Of a DNA stretch of 64,000 nt, positions 29,475 to 38,561 are shown piece by piece (positions within the stretch are counted from its first letter, which is position 1; the number at the start of each line of letters is the position of its first letter). A program made the position numbers and the translations under genes. Below the pieces are notes generated by a model. That model was given only the letters and a program-made list of their open reading frames with translations, was not told the origin of the DNA and ran no database searches. Origin of the DNA: Novosphingobium sp. Rr 2-17 (GTDB lineage: Bacteria > Pseudomonadota > Alphaproteobacteria > Sphingomonadales > Sphingomonadaceae); contig NZ_AKFJ01000007.1 of NCBI RefSeq assembly GCF_000272475.1, positions 62,001-126,000 on the forward strand. The letters are read 5' to 3'.

Positions 29475-30053
29475 TCAAATCTTGCGGAGCACCCCATCAA
29501 CCGGGATCGCGATGCTGGCCCCCCCCGCAATCGGATCGCCATCCAATTGAGCGTGCGAGCCATCGGGCGCTGTCACGACGATTGCCTGGCCCGAGCGGCT
29601 GAATGTGAGGGCCTGACCGTTGAAGTTCGGCATCGAGACCTGACCGTCCTTGCTGGCATCGATCGCCCGGCCGATATCCTGCGGAGTGATATAGCCCGGC
29701 AACATATGCGTCTTGAGCAAGGCGGCCATCGCCGCATGGTCGTCCGATTGAGTCAGCGCCTTGCCGCTGTCGCCCAGACTGTCAAACGTATCGTCCTCGG
29801 GCGCCAGCAAAGTGTAGCTGCCCTTGCCCTTGAGCACAGTGGCGATGCCAGTTTCCTTCAGCGCTTCCGCCACGGTCTGCAGGCCGTCGGCGTTCTCCAG
29901 CACGTCGGGCACGGACTTCGCGCCGGGCGCTATCGCCTGGAGACCGGCGGATGCCTCATCGCTGGGAGCCTCTTCGGTTTTCTTTGAGCAGCCAGCCAGG
30001 GCAAGGCCACCGGCAAGCGCGGTCAGCAGCAGAGTCTTGCGGATTGTGCGCAT
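29475..30053 (-). CDS. Fasciclin (FAS1) domain lipoprotein
   Basis: The 192-residue protein has a signal peptide ending in a lipobox (LALAGC), then one FAS1 domain (GLQTVAEALKETGIATVLKG, YTLLAPEDDTFDSL, LKTHMLPGYITPQDI, ending IPVDGVLRKI). FAS1 proteins mediate surface adhesion. The ATG at 30053 is favoured because GAGG lies 9 bases upstream. The ATG at 30068 shares a base with the upstream stop. It is probably co-transcribed with the RcnB-like gene. Confidence 0.85.
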   Translation of the reverse strand: MRTIRKTLLLTALAGGLALAGCSKKTEEAPSDEASAGLQAIAPGAKSVPDVLENADGLQTVAEALKETGIATVLKGKGSYTLLAPEDDTFDSLGDSGKALTQSDDHAAMAALLKTHMLPGYITPQDIGRAIDASKDGQVSMPNFNGQALTFSRSGQAIVVTAPDGSHAQLDGDPIAGGASIAIPVDGVLRKI

Positions 30054-30067
30054 GGGAAAGTCCCTCA

Positions 30068-31339
30068 TCAGGAAAGCAGTTCGATAGCCGCACGTACCAG
30101 GCGCGTGGTCGGGTCGAGCTGATAGATATGGCCGTCGCTGTAGCGATAGATGGCCTGCGGTCCGTCAACATACTGGTCGCGGTAGGCGTAAGGCACATTG
30201 TAGATTTCGTAGCCCATCGGCATCGGCTTGCCGATGGTGATGACGTTGCCGGTCAACAGCGCGGCGATCGCGGTGATCTTGGCGCCTGACGACGCATCGA
30301 CGCGATAAATGGTATCGTCGTAATAGCGATAGCCGGTCGCCGGGCCGAGGTCATAGTACGAGGCATAATACGGCGGCAGCGATACCGGCTCGTACGCGCT
30401 GGGCCACGCCGAGCCGACCGCCAAAGCGCCACCCAACAGCGGAATATAGCTTAGCACCTCGGTTCCGACGCCAAGCCGCAGCAAGTAACCGTCCGAATAG
30501 CGGTAGCGGGAGTCGCGGTCATAGTCCGACCAATACCAATCCGGCTGATGCCAGACGCGCACGGGATCGCTGGCCAATCCTGGCGGATTGCAGCCGTTAT
30601 AGCGGGCGACCAGACCTGGAGGGCAGCCATTGAAATTCGCGCGCCGGTCGAGGTGGCGCCAATCGAAGTCGTCGCTCCGGGTGATGACCCGCACCCGGTC
30701 GTTGGTGGGAACCACGAACTCGCGCCCGCCGACGCCGGAATAACGCGCATCGCGCAAGTCGCCGCGCAACGGTGAGCCGGCGCGGTCGGAACCGAGGCTG
30801 TTCGTGGGGCCACGGTCGCCAGGGGCACGGTCGCCAGAGCCCCGGCCATTTGCGCCTTGGCCTGCGGTTCCACGTTCCGGGCCTCGTTGGCCTGGCCGAT
30901 CGGGACCGGCTATCTGCCCGGGGCCTCGGTCAGCGTGTCCGGGCCTGGCATGCTGCTGATCCGGCCCATGACCGCGTTCGGCATTGCCGCCGCGCTGATG
31001 CTGTTCCCGAGGCGGCCCCTCGCGCGAGAGGCGTTGATGTTCTGGGCCAACGCGCTCGGGTTCTCGCCGCTCGGGGCCTTGAGGTCCACGTCCTTCACCG
31101 ACCTGGCGCGGCCCACCTTCCGGTCGATTCTCAGGTCCACCTTCAGGGCGTCCTTCAGGCCTGGCTTCTCCGCCAGGCCTGCCACCGCCCGGGGCGCGCT
31201 CGAGTCCGCTAGCTCTGGATGCACCGCCGCCCGGCCCGCCGCCGGGGTGTTCGGGCCGCTCGGGCTGGGCCAGCGCCGCGCCAGCGATCAGGGCGAGGAT
31301 GCCTGCGCCAGCGATGAAGAACTCTCGGTGCGAACACAT
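30068..31339 (-). CDS. Exported Gly/Arg/Pro/Glu-rich protein with RcnB-like C-terminal region
   Basis: The 423-residue protein begins with a signal peptide (FFIAGAGILALIAGAALAQ) and then about 170 residues of low-complexity Gly/Arg/Glu/Pro repeats (GGP, RPEGGP, DRGPGQ). The C-terminal half is Tyr/Asp-rich (DSRYRYSDGYLLRLG, YRYYDDTIYRVD, IYRYSDGHIYQLD), three copies of a Y-R-Y-x-D-x-x-Y-x-x-D motif seen in RcnB-family exported proteins of sphingomonads. The start at 31339 has an AAGGAGG 8 bases upstream. Function is unknown; an envelope or metal-homeostasis role is a family guess. Confidence 0.75.
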   Translation of the reverse strand: MCSHREFFIAGAGILALIAGAALAQPERPEHPGGGPGGGASRASGLERAPGGGRPGGEARPEGRPEGGPENRPEGGPRQVGEGRGPQGPERREPERVGPEHQRLSREGPPREQHQRGGNAERGHGPDQQHARPGHADRGPGQIAGPDRPGQRGPERGTAGQGANGRGSGDRAPGDRGPTNSLGSDRAGSPLRGDLRDARYSGVGGREFVVPTNDRVRVITRSDDFDWRHLDRRANFNGCPPGLVARYNGCNPPGLASDPVRVWHQPDWYWSDYDRDSRYRYSDGYLLRLGVGTEVLSYIPLLGGALAVGSAWPSAYEPVSLPPYYASYYDLGPATGYRYYDDTIYRVDASSGAKITAIAALLTGNVITIGKPMPMGYEIYNVPYAYRDQYVDGPQAIYRYSDGHIYQLDPTTRLVRAAIELLS

Positions 31340-31695
31340 GCGGAAACCTCCTTGGCCGGCGTGCAAACGCCAGATCCTGGCGGCGGTTCCGGTCGGCCTT
31401 TGTCGCCAATGGTCACTATTCGCCCGAACCTGAACGGGCCATAACGCCAAGAAGTTCGAGCATGTGGACCACGTTGACCAGGTCGCGCAGGACCGGATTG
31501 CACGCCGGCTTGAAGCGCGTGTCCCAACGCCGCCGTCACGCCAGTTGCTCGGCCCCGTGCTTCGGGCGCAGACCGGATCGTAGCCTTCCGGCCAGACTTT
31601 GCTTTTCAAACAGTTGCGCCGAAACCCGCTCCCCGAACATCGTCACGCTGGGAGGTTGGCGCCGGCCTCAGCACAAGGCCGAGGCCGCACCGTCA
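31340..31695. other. Intergenic stretch with only a broken small ORF
   Basis: These 356 bases separate the RcnB-like gene from pobA, both leftward. Apart from the disrupted minus-strand ORF at 31416-31640 and the Shine-Dalgarno sequence of the RcnB-like gene, I see no gene. The minus-strand frame that extends the RcnB-like ORF upstream to 31609 is rich in Arg, Ser and Thr and has no ribosome binding site. Confidence 0.5.
31416..31640 (-). pseudogene. Small ORF interrupted by one in-frame TGA
   Basis: Reading from ATG at 31640, the frame gives 34 residues (start MFGERVSAQLFEKQSLAG), a TGA at 31538-31536, then 39 further codons (RRRWDTRFKPACNPVLRDLV, then NVVHMLELLGVMARSGSGE) to TAG at 31416. 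Both halves look like helical protein rather than random frame, and the second half has no start of its own. A TGG-to-TGA change would explain it. I do not recognise the protein. It could be a dead regulator or simply chance. Confidence 0.3.
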
Positions 31696-32877
31696 CTACG
31701 CAGGCAAACCGACGTAGTTTTCGGCGATGGCGGTCTGGGCGGCGCGGCTGCTGGAGATGTAGTCCAGTTCGGCGACTTGCATCGCGCGCTCGAACGGGCC
31801 GTCTTCGGGGAAGCGGTGCATCAGCTTGGTCAGCGACCAGCTGAAGCGTTCGGCCTTCCACACACGGGCCAGCGCCTTGTCGGAGTAGGCAATGATCGAG
31901 TCCGGTGCGTTCCTGGCGAAGAAGCCGGTCAGCGCTTCGGCGGCGTAGTGCACGTCGCTGGCGGCGAGGTTGAGGCCCTTGGCGCCGGTCGGCGGCACGA
32001 TATGCGCGGCATCGCCGCACAGCAGCAGGCTGCCAAAGCGCATCGGCGCGAAGATGTAGGAACGCAGCGGCGCGATCGACTTTTCGATCGAGGGGCCGCG
32101 CGTGATGTTCGCGGCCGCCTCAGGGCCAAGGCGCACGGCCAGTTCGTCCCAGATGCGATCGTCGGACCAGTCCTCGATCTTCTCGGTCAAGGGCACGTCG
32201 ACATAGTAGCGGCTGCGGGTGTGGCTGCGTTGCGAGGCGAGGGCAAAGCCGCGCTCGTGGTTGGCGTAGATCAGCTCGTGGTTGCACGGCGGCACGTCGG
32301 ACAGGATGCCCAGCCAGCCGAACGGATAGACCTTCTCGAACTCGGTCGAGACGCTGGCGGGGATCGACTTGCGGCTGGGGCCGTGGAAGCCGTCGCAGCC
32401 GACGATGAAGCGGGCATCGACGCGGTGTTCGGCGCCGTCCTTGGTGTAGGTGACGTACGGCGCGTCGCTCTCAACATCATGCAGCGCGAGGTCGGAGGCG
32501 GAATAGACCACTTCCAGGCCGCGGGCTTCGCTGGCTTCCATAAGGTCGCGGGTCAGCTCGGTCTGGCCGTAGACCATGACTTGCTTGCCGGTCAGTCCGG
32601 CGATGTCGATGCGGATCAGGCGCTCGCCATCGGCGAGGTTGAAGCCGTCGTGCGGCAGGCCTTCGGCCTTCATCCGCGCATCGAGGCCGAGGCGCTCCAT
32701 CAAAGAGACGGTGATCTGTTCCAGCACGCCGGCGCGAATGCGCGAGAGCACATAGTCGCCCGTCTGGCGTTCCAGCACCACGCAATCCACGCCCTCGGCG
32801 CGCAGCAGGTGGCCCAACAGCAGCCCCGAAGGCCCCGCTCCAATGATCGCGACTTGTGTTTTCAAGGTATCCTCCAA
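31696..32877 (-). CDS. pobA: 4-hydroxybenzoate 3-monooxygenase
   Basis: PobA is the FAD enzyme that hydroxylates 4-hydroxybenzoate to protocatechuate with NAD(P)H and O2. The 393-residue product has GxGxxG (VAIIGAGPSGLLLGHLLR), RIRAGVLEQ, the DG motif (FIVGCDGFHGPSRKSIP), the second FAD motif GDAAHIVPPTGAKGLNLAASD, and the active-site Tyr/Arg regions typical of PobA. No pobR or protocatechuate genes are adjacent in this window. Confidence 0.93.
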   Translation of the reverse strand: MEDTLKTQVAIIGAGPSGLLLGHLLRAEGVDCVVLERQTGDYVLSRIRAGVLEQITVSLMERLGLDARMKAEGLPHDGFNLADGERLIRIDIAGLTGKQVMVYGQTELTRDLMEASEARGLEVVYSASDLALHDVESDAPYVTYTKDGAEHRVDARFIVGCDGFHGPSRKSIPASVSTEFEKVYPFGWLGILSDVPPCNHELIYANHERGFALASQRSHTRSRYYVDVPLTEKIEDWSDDRIWDELAVRLGPEAAANITRGPSIEKSIAPLRSYIFAPMRFGSLLLCGDAAHIVPPTGAKGLNLAASDVHYAAEALTGFFARNAPDSIIAYSDKALARVWKAERFSWSLTKLMHRFPEDGPFERAMQVAELDYISSSRAAQTAIAENYVGLPA

Positions 32878-33698
32878 TGCAATCCCAAGTTGCCGCGATC
32901 CTTCGCCGCTTCGGTCTTGGGCGCCAATTCAAACGATTCAGGAGCGATCCAATTTTGCATCGCATGCCGATCACATGCCCGACACCGGCAATCTGAAATT
33001 AACTAATCGCGCGCATCAGCAAAATGGCATGGGAGGCGCGGTTATGCGGGTAATACAAGGTGTAGCGCTGGCGCTGTGGATGGCGAATTGGCTTATAAGC
33101 GGAGTGCAAAATGCCCATGCTGCGGTTTCTGCATCCGGCTTTTTCGCGGCCTTCCCTTTTTAGGGCTATCGCCACTGGGCCAGGGAGCCGGCGTGCGCCT
33201 GCGTATATAGAATCGCGGTGCGACGCTGGATTTGCATCGCAGGACCGCACCCGATCATAGCTCGCCTGCATCCATTAGGCGGACCCGCCAGCACCTTGAC
33301 TATCCTCAACGATGCTATCCGCTAGGCCATGGCCTGAGCGACGGGTGCTTTGTGACATCTTTTTTGCGCACGCAGCCCCCCGGTTTGATTGCGAGCGCAC
33401 GCGGCAACTTGCCTATTGCGTCGGTTCCGATTTCGCCGAAGCTTGGGTCATCGGACGAACCGGCGGCACGGTAACACCCAACCCGCCCAGCGATCAGAAC
33501 GCAGCGTCCGCCATAAAACGGCGTGGTTAATAGCCATGCGAAAGAACACGGGATTCAGGGATGGTTGCGCTGCTCACACGATCGGTTTGAGCAGCGCGGT
33601 GGATCAGTTTCGGCGTTACGCGCCGTGCGGGATGTCCAGCAAAGGCGGTGGTGGAGCGCGCATCGATATGATGCGCTTTCGAACGATGGGGGTTTGTT
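32878..33698. other. Sparse 0.8 kb region upstream of pobA and the TonB receptor gene
   Basis: This stretch lies between divergent pobA and the TonB-dependent receptor gene and must hold both promoters. It contains one small ORF with a good ribosome binding site (33044-33163) and a weak 72-codon plus-strand frame at 33312-33530 that I cannot assign. The base composition is less GC-rich in places (around 32980-33160). I see no tRNA and no convincing operator. Confidence 0.5.
33044..33163 (+). CDS. Possible 39-residue secreted peptide
   Basis: An ATG preceded by GGGAGG with a 7-base gap opens a 39-residue frame. It starts with a basic residue and a hydrophobic segment (MRVIQGVALALWMANWLISG), then a cleavage-like QNAHAAVSA, and ends FFAAFPF. 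The layout resembles a very short exported peptide. Only the ribosome binding site and the composition support it, so it may be fortuitous. Confidence 0.3.
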   Translation: MRVIQGVALALWMANWLISGVQNAHAAVSASGFFAAFPF

Positions 33699-36143
33699 GT
33701 GATCAATAGAGCAAGAATTTCGCGATCCACGGGCGTCTCCGTCCTGGCTCTGTTGGCTGCCGGTCTTCCCGCGCAAGTCTGGGCTGCCGATGCAGCCGCG
33801 CCCGGTACTGAAGCCGCTGCCGCAGCGCCAGCCGATCCGGCTGCGCCCGCTGCCGCAAGCGATACCGGCGGCGATACGCTGGGCGAGATCGTCGTTTCGG
33901 CCGAGCGCACCAACGTCACGCTGCAGAAAGCTGCGCTTTCGGTGACGGCGGTGACCAACGATACGCTTAAGCAATCCAATATCACCGAAATTACCGGCCT
34001 TAACGGCACGGTTCCGGGCTTGTCGGTCGCCAAGAGCGGCGGCGGCGAGCGCGTTATCTCGATCCGCGGCATCGGCTCGCAGACGCCGGAGAACCCCAGC
34101 ACACAGCCTGGCGTTTCGTTCCACATCGATGGCGTTTACGTCTTCAACTCGATTGCCGCCAACGCGGCCTTTATTGACGTAAGCCAGATCGAAGTGCTGC
34201 GCGGGCCCCAGGGCACGATGTACGGCCAAGGCTCCACCGGCGGCACCATCAACGTAGTGTCCGCCCAGCCGGACGCCAGCAAGATGTCGGGCTCCGCCGA
34301 GATCGGCTATGGCAACTACAACGCGGTCAAGGCCGATGCGACGCTCAACGTGCCGATCACCGACACGCTGGCGGTGCGCGGTGCGATCCATCGCTACCGC
34401 CATGACGGTTATGCCCATGCGACCGACGTTGCAGGCACCAAGAAATACGACCTGGACGACGCTGACGAGTGGGGCGGCAAGCTGTCGATCAAATGGACGC
34501 CGACCGATCGCGTTACCGTGCTGCTCAGCACGATCCAGTCGAAAATCGACCAGAACGCGGCCGAGCAGAAGAACGTGCTCGATCCCAACACCAACCCGCG
34601 CGAAGTCACGCAGGACTATCCCGGCAAGACCTATATCCGCACCCAGCTTTACTATGGCGTGATCAAGTTCGACCTGGGCGGCGCGACGTTCAGCTCGATC
34701 ACCAGCTACCAGAAGCTGCACAGCAAGCTATCTTGGGATGCTGACGGCCTGAACCAGGAATTGTTCAGCCAGGTTACCAACGGGTCGGCGAGTTACGATC
34801 ACGTTGCACTGTGGGAGCAGAACACCACATCGTGGACGCAGGAATACAACCTGGCCTCAAACAGCCAAGGTCCGTTCCGCTGGATCGTGGGCGGAGTGTA
34901 CCTGCATTCCAAGAACGACAACTACATCAACGAGTATCGCGCCAACACGGGCGATGGCCTGGACAGCGCGCTTTCCCAGGATACGGCTTACAATGATTCG
35001 GCGGTGAAGGATCTGACGTATGCCGAGCTGTCCTCCGTCACCCGTGAAGCTTACGCGTTCTACGGACAAGGCAGCTACGATCTGACCGACAAGCTGACCG
35101 TTACCGCCGGCCTTAGGCTTAACCACGACAAGTACAGCGGCACCAGCGACAGCTTGTCGGGCGGAAGCTACAAATACACTTCGGGCACATACTTGCAGCC
35201 TTCAACCGTGGAGGGCAGCAGCACGCAGAAGCTGACAGGCAAGTTCGCGCTGGATTACAAGCTATCGCCCAGCAACATGGTCTATGCCAGCTATACCCGG
35301 GGCTTCAAGCCAGGCGGCATCAACGGCACCGCCGCAGCCGGTGGCAGTTCGGCCACCTCGTTCTTTGGCTTCTCGGACGGCATCAAGGGTTCCTACAAGC
35401 CCGAGATCGTGGACTCGCTTGAAGTGGGTTCGAAGAACCGCTTCTTCGGCGACACGCTGCAGATCAACGCCAGCGCGTTCTACTATTTCTACAAGAACAT
35501 GCAGTTCCTGGAAGAAGACGCCGTCCTGTTCGCCCGCGGCATCAGCAATGTGCCCAAGGCCGAAATCTACGGTATGGAGCTGGAGACCGACTGGAAGGCT
35601 ACCTCGCATCTGCGCTTCGAAGGTTCGGTCTCGCTGCTCCATGGCGAGATCACCAGCGATTACTACGCGCTCGACCCGACCAAGGCCGACGCGGCGCAGA
35701 CTGCAGCCGGCTATGGCGGGACCAGTGGGTACTACAGCAATTACTATGCTGCCACGTATGCCCGCGAATCCGCCCGCGAAAACATCAAGGGCAACAAGGT
35801 TCCGCAGATGCCTTCGGTGCAAGGTTCGGCAGCGGTTAGCTGGACCGGAGAGGTCGGCCCTGGCAAGTTGCTGGCTCGCGTGCAGTACATCTATCGCGGC
35901 AAGTACAACTCGCGCGTGTTCTCCAACGGAGATCAGGACAAGACGCCAGCCTATTCGCAAGTGAACTTGTTCGCCAATTACGACATCGGCGATACCGGGT
36001 TCCATGTCTCGGCGACGGTGACCAACTTGTTCGACAAGGCCGGCGTCAATTCGCGCTTCACCGATCCTTACGGCAGCTACCAGGTGTTCAACACCTACAT
36101 CCCGCCGCGCCAGGCCATTTTCTCGGTCGGCTACGCCTTCTAA
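33699..36143 (+). CDS. TonB-dependent receptor
   Basis: The 814-residue outer-membrane receptor has a signal peptide (LALLAAGLPAQVWA), an Ala/Pro-rich spacer, the EIVVSAER segment near the TonB box, a plug domain (VTNDTLKQSNITEITGLNG to EVLRGPQGTMYGQGSTGGTINVVS) and a 22-stranded-type barrel ending in SVGYAF with terminal Phe. It imports an unidentified large or scarce ligand with TonB energy. The start is GTG with a G-rich ribosome binding site. No ligand-specific genes are fused to it. It may feed the nearby catabolic island, an inference from position. Confidence 0.92.
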   Translation: MINRARISRSTGVSVLALLAAGLPAQVWAADAAAPGTEAAAAAPADPAAPAAASDTGGDTLGEIVVSAERTNVTLQKAALSVTAVTNDTLKQSNITEITGLNGTVPGLSVAKSGGGERVISIRGIGSQTPENPSTQPGVSFHIDGVYVFNSIAANAAFIDVSQIEVLRGPQGTMYGQGSTGGTINVVSAQPDASKMSGSAEIGYGNYNAVKADATLNVPITDTLAVRGAIHRYRHDGYAHATDVAGTKKYDLDDADEWGGKLSIKWTPTDRVTVLLSTIQSKIDQNAAEQKNVLDPNTNPREVTQDYPGKTYIRTQLYYGVIKFDLGGATFSSITSYQKLHSKLSWDADGLNQELFSQVTNGSASYDHVALWEQNTTSWTQEYNLASNSQGPFRWIVGGVYLHSKNDNYINEYRANTGDGLDSALSQDTAYNDSAVKDLTYAELSSVTREAYAFYGQGSYDLTDKLTVTAGLRLNHDKYSGTSDSLSGGSYKYTSGTYLQPSTVEGSSTQKLTGKFALDYKLSPSNMVYASYTRGFKPGGINGTAAAGGSSATSFFGFSDGIKGSYKPEIVDSLEVGSKNRFFGDTLQINASAFYYFYKNMQFLEEDAVLFARGISNVPKAEIYGMELETDWKATSHLRFEGSVSLLHGEITSDYYALDPTKADAAQTAAGYGGTSGYYSNYYAATYARESARENIKGNKVPQMPSVQGSAAVSWTGEVGPGKLLARVQYIYRGKYNSRVFSNGDQDKTPAYSQVNLFANYDIGDTGFHVSATVTNLFDKAGVNSRFTDPYGSYQVFNTYIPPRQAIFSVGYAF

Positions 36144-36165
36144 AATTCTTAAGAAGTTCAGGTTG

Positions 36166-36197
36166 CATTGGCCGTCATCGAAAGGTGGCGGCCAATG
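36166..36197 (+). terminator. Hairpin after the TonB receptor gene
   Basis: CATTGGCCG pairs perfectly with CGGCCAATG across a 14-base loop, 22 bases past the receptor stop. There is no U-run, so this may be a stabilising 3' stem rather than a full terminator. Confidence 0.45.
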
Positions 36198-36241
36198 TGC
36201 GTTTGGCTATGTGGGCGCAGCCCGCGTTTGAAAGTATGGTC

Positions 36242-37147
36242 ATGAGTGTCACGGTCTTCGGTTCCCTCAATCTCGATATCGCCCTGCGGCTTCCGGCCAA
36301 GGCGGGGTGGGGGCAAACGTTGCTGGTGGATCACAGCGAGCAGGCGGTCGGTGGCAAGGGGCTGAACCAGGCGGTTGCCTCTGCCCGCTTCGGCTCTGTA
36401 ACCCGCATGGCCGGTGCAGTGGGCGACGATGCGGCGGCGACGCTGCTGCTCGACGCGCTGCGGGCCGAAGGCGTGGACGTCTCAGCCGTGGAAGCGATCG
36501 ATGGTGTCGGCAGTGGCCGCGCGACGATCCTGATCGAGCCCGGTGGCGACAACATGATCGCGGTGGAACCTGCCGCGAATCTCTATGCCCGCGCCGCGAA
36601 AGCGCTGGGTGCGATCGATGGCGATACCCGAGTGCTGCTGGCGCAACTGGAATGCGATATTGATGAGATCGCCGCGCTGTTCGCCCACGATGCGGCGGCG
36701 CCGTTGTGCAAGATCGTCAACTTCGCGCCAGCGGTGCCGCAGGGGGCCAAGCTGTTCGGCCTCGCGGACGTGCTGATCTTCAACCAGAGCGAGTTCGCCG
36801 ATTACCTCCAACTCGACCGCGAGCCCGAAAGCCTGAGCGATCTGGGGGCTGCGCAGCGGTTGCTGAGCAGGCCTGGGCAGGCGGTGGTGGTGACGCTGGG
36901 CGCGATCGGCTCGGCGGCGATCTGGGCTGACCGCGAGATATTCTCGCCCGCCATTCCGGCACCGGCGGTGATCGACACCAGCGGCGCGGGCGATTGCTAT
37001 TGCGGGGTAGTGGCAGCTTGCATCGATCAGGGGATTGCCATGGACCAAGCATTGCGTCTGGCCAACGCCGCTGCCTCGCTTTCGGTCGGTCGCCACGGCG
37101 CGGCGCCGTCGATGCCAATGCGCGCCGAAGTGGACGCGCTAACGTAA
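36242..37147 (+). CDS. PfkB-family carbohydrate kinase, ribokinase-like
   Basis: This 301-residue sugar kinase has GSLNLDIAL at the N-terminus, the PfkB signature VGGKGLNQAVASARFG and the ATP/anion-hole motif DTSGAGDCYCGVV with the catalytic Asp. It most resembles ribokinases but the sugar is not certain. ATG at 36242 (MSVTVFGSLNLD) was chosen; another ATG lies 6 bases upstream. It stands 98 bases after the receptor gene and is convergent with an MFS gene. Confidence 0.85.
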   Translation: MSVTVFGSLNLDIALRLPAKAGWGQTLLVDHSEQAVGGKGLNQAVASARFGSVTRMAGAVGDDAAATLLLDALRAEGVDVSAVEAIDGVGSGRATILIEPGGDNMIAVEPAANLYARAAKALGAIDGDTRVLLAQLECDIDEIAALFAHDAAAPLCKIVNFAPAVPQGAKLFGLADVLIFNQSEFADYLQLDREPESLSDLGAAQRLLSRPGQAVVVTLGAIGSAAIWADREIFSPAIPAPAVIDTSGAGDCYCGVVAACIDQGIAMDQALRLANAAASLSVGRHGAAPSMPMRAEVDALT

Positions 37148-37154
37148 GAGGCCG

Positions 37155-37231
37155 TTTTGGAAATCCGCTGAAGGCGGATTCGCGGGAGTGGGCCGGTGCC
37201 GCTCCGAAATGCCCCGCAAGGCATTTCCAAA
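37155..37231. terminator. Nested hairpins between convergent kinase and MFS genes
   Basis: Two stems lie in the gap: AATCCGC/GCGGATT (37162-37180) and GAAATGCC/GGCATTTC (37206-37227). The outer sequences TTTGGAAAT and ATTTCCAAA can also pair around both. Such a structure between converging genes probably stops transcription from both sides. Confidence 0.55.
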
Positions 37232-37246
37232 CAGCCGGTCAGAGCT

Positions 37247-38488
37247 TTACTCCGCCGCTACCAGCGTTCCTTGTGCTGCCCGCTCGCCCGGCTTGCGGAC
37301 CAGGGCGACGGCGACGAACAGGACGGCGGCGAGCGCGGCCAGGCCAAAGAACACCGGCGAAAAGCTGCCGGTTGCATCCTTGATCGCGCCGCCCAGCGCT
37401 GGGCCGACCGCTGCCGAGGTCGAGACCGCCATCATGATCGAGTACAGTTCCAGCGAGGCGCGCTGGCCGAAGTATTCCTGCAGCAGCATCGCGGTGCTGA
37501 CGTAGCTGAAGCCAAGGCCGCCACCGAAGGTGATCATCCACACGATCAGCATGGCGGGGCTATCGCTGCTCGCCAGAGTTGCCGCGGACAAGCCCAGGCA
37601 GCCCAGCGAGAACATCGTCAGCGCGCGTGGCGAGGTCTTCTCACCAACGACGCCTGCCAGGGCGGAGCCGATCGCGCATACGAGCGCGGAGAGGCTGATC
37701 ATCTGGCTCGCGCTGTCTTTGGCGATGCCGTGTTCGAGCAAGTGCTGATAGGCGAAACCATGCGTGGTCGTGTTGATCGCAAGGCAGGCAGTGTAGGCGC
37801 CCACGACGACCCAGAACTGCGGCGTTGCCAGCGCGCGTCGCACGGTCCACGACGCTGGCGCATCGGCTGATTTGGCGGCGGCGTCGGCTTCTGCGGGCGA
37901 CGCGATCTTGAGGCGGCCGGCAGTCAGCATACAGAAGCCGCCCACGACCAGGGCAGCCAAAGCGAACAGCAGCCAGTACGAACGCCAGTCCATCCCGCTC
38001 GACTGCGACCCGTACCATAGCAAGGGGCCGGCTACGGCGCCCAGGTTGCCGATCGTGAAGTAAACGCCCAGCACCGTGGAGCGACGGGTGAAGCTCGTCG
38101 ACAGCACGTGCACGGCCGGAACGGTTCCGCAAAAACAGTAGCCCATGCCCAGCAGGATCATCGCGACATAGTACGTCGCCACCCCGGTTGAGGCATAGAG
38201 CAGGCCGAACCCGGAACACAGGATCAGGGTGCCGACCAGCAGCGTGCGGCCAACCCCCAGCTTGCGGATGGTGAGCGCGGGCGCGAGGCTGATGAGGCCG
38301 CAAGCGCTGCCCAGCAAGGTAAAGCCAAAGCCCGCCTGCGCCCAGTTCATCCCGAACGCCTCGACCATCGAGGGGAGCACCATGCCCAGCGAATTGAACG
38401 TCCCCGCCGAAAGCAGGAAGTACATCAGGCACAAGGCCAGAAGCGCAATGATGGTGAGCGATCTGCTGTTCAAGGCTCGGCTGTTCAT
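37247..38488 (-). CDS. MFS transporter
   Basis: The 413-residue protein has about twelve hydrophobic segments, with cytoplasmic loop RKLGVGRTLLVGT and a central charged loop (AEADAAAKSADAPAS). It belongs to the monocarboxylate/oxalate-formate-like branch of the major facilitator superfamily, like the transporter at 49803-51080. It is the last gene of a leftward set starting with the RutA-like monooxygenase, so it may import that pathway's substrate. ATG at 38488 gives a clean N-terminus. Confidence 0.87.
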   Translation of the reverse strand: MNSRALNSRSLTIIALLALCLMYFLLSAGTFNSLGMVLPSMVEAFGMNWAQAGFGFTLLGSACGLISLAPALTIRKLGVGRTLLVGTLILCSGFGLLYASTGVATYYVAMILLGMGYCFCGTVPAVHVLSTSFTRRSTVLGVYFTIGNLGAVAGPLLWYGSQSSGMDWRSYWLLFALAALVVGGFCMLTAGRLKIASPAEADAAAKSADAPASWTVRRALATPQFWVVVGAYTACLAINTTTHGFAYQHLLEHGIAKDSASQMISLSALVCAIGSALAGVVGEKTSPRALTMFSLGCLGLSAATLASSDSPAMLIVWMITFGGGLGFSYVSTAMLLQEYFGQRASLELYSIMMAVSTSAAVGPALGGAIKDATGSFSPVFFGLAALAAVLFVAVALVRKPGERAAQGTLVAAE

Positions 38489-38561
38489 GGCATGGTCCCT
38501 TGTGCGGGGCAGGGCTGTGCGGGGCAGGGCGCGCGGTGACAAATCAGGGCGTAAGCTGGGA

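Noticed and set aside
31462..33006. A 514-codon plus-strand frame opposite pobA
   Set aside because: It is the antisense shadow of pobA, which has full family motifs; the frame has no ribosome binding site and no recognisable domain, as expected for high-GC antisense.
33312..33530. 72-codon plus-strand ORF upstream of the TonB receptor gene
   Set aside because: No ribosome binding site, no recognised motif and overlapping competing frames; left only as a remark on the intergenic region.
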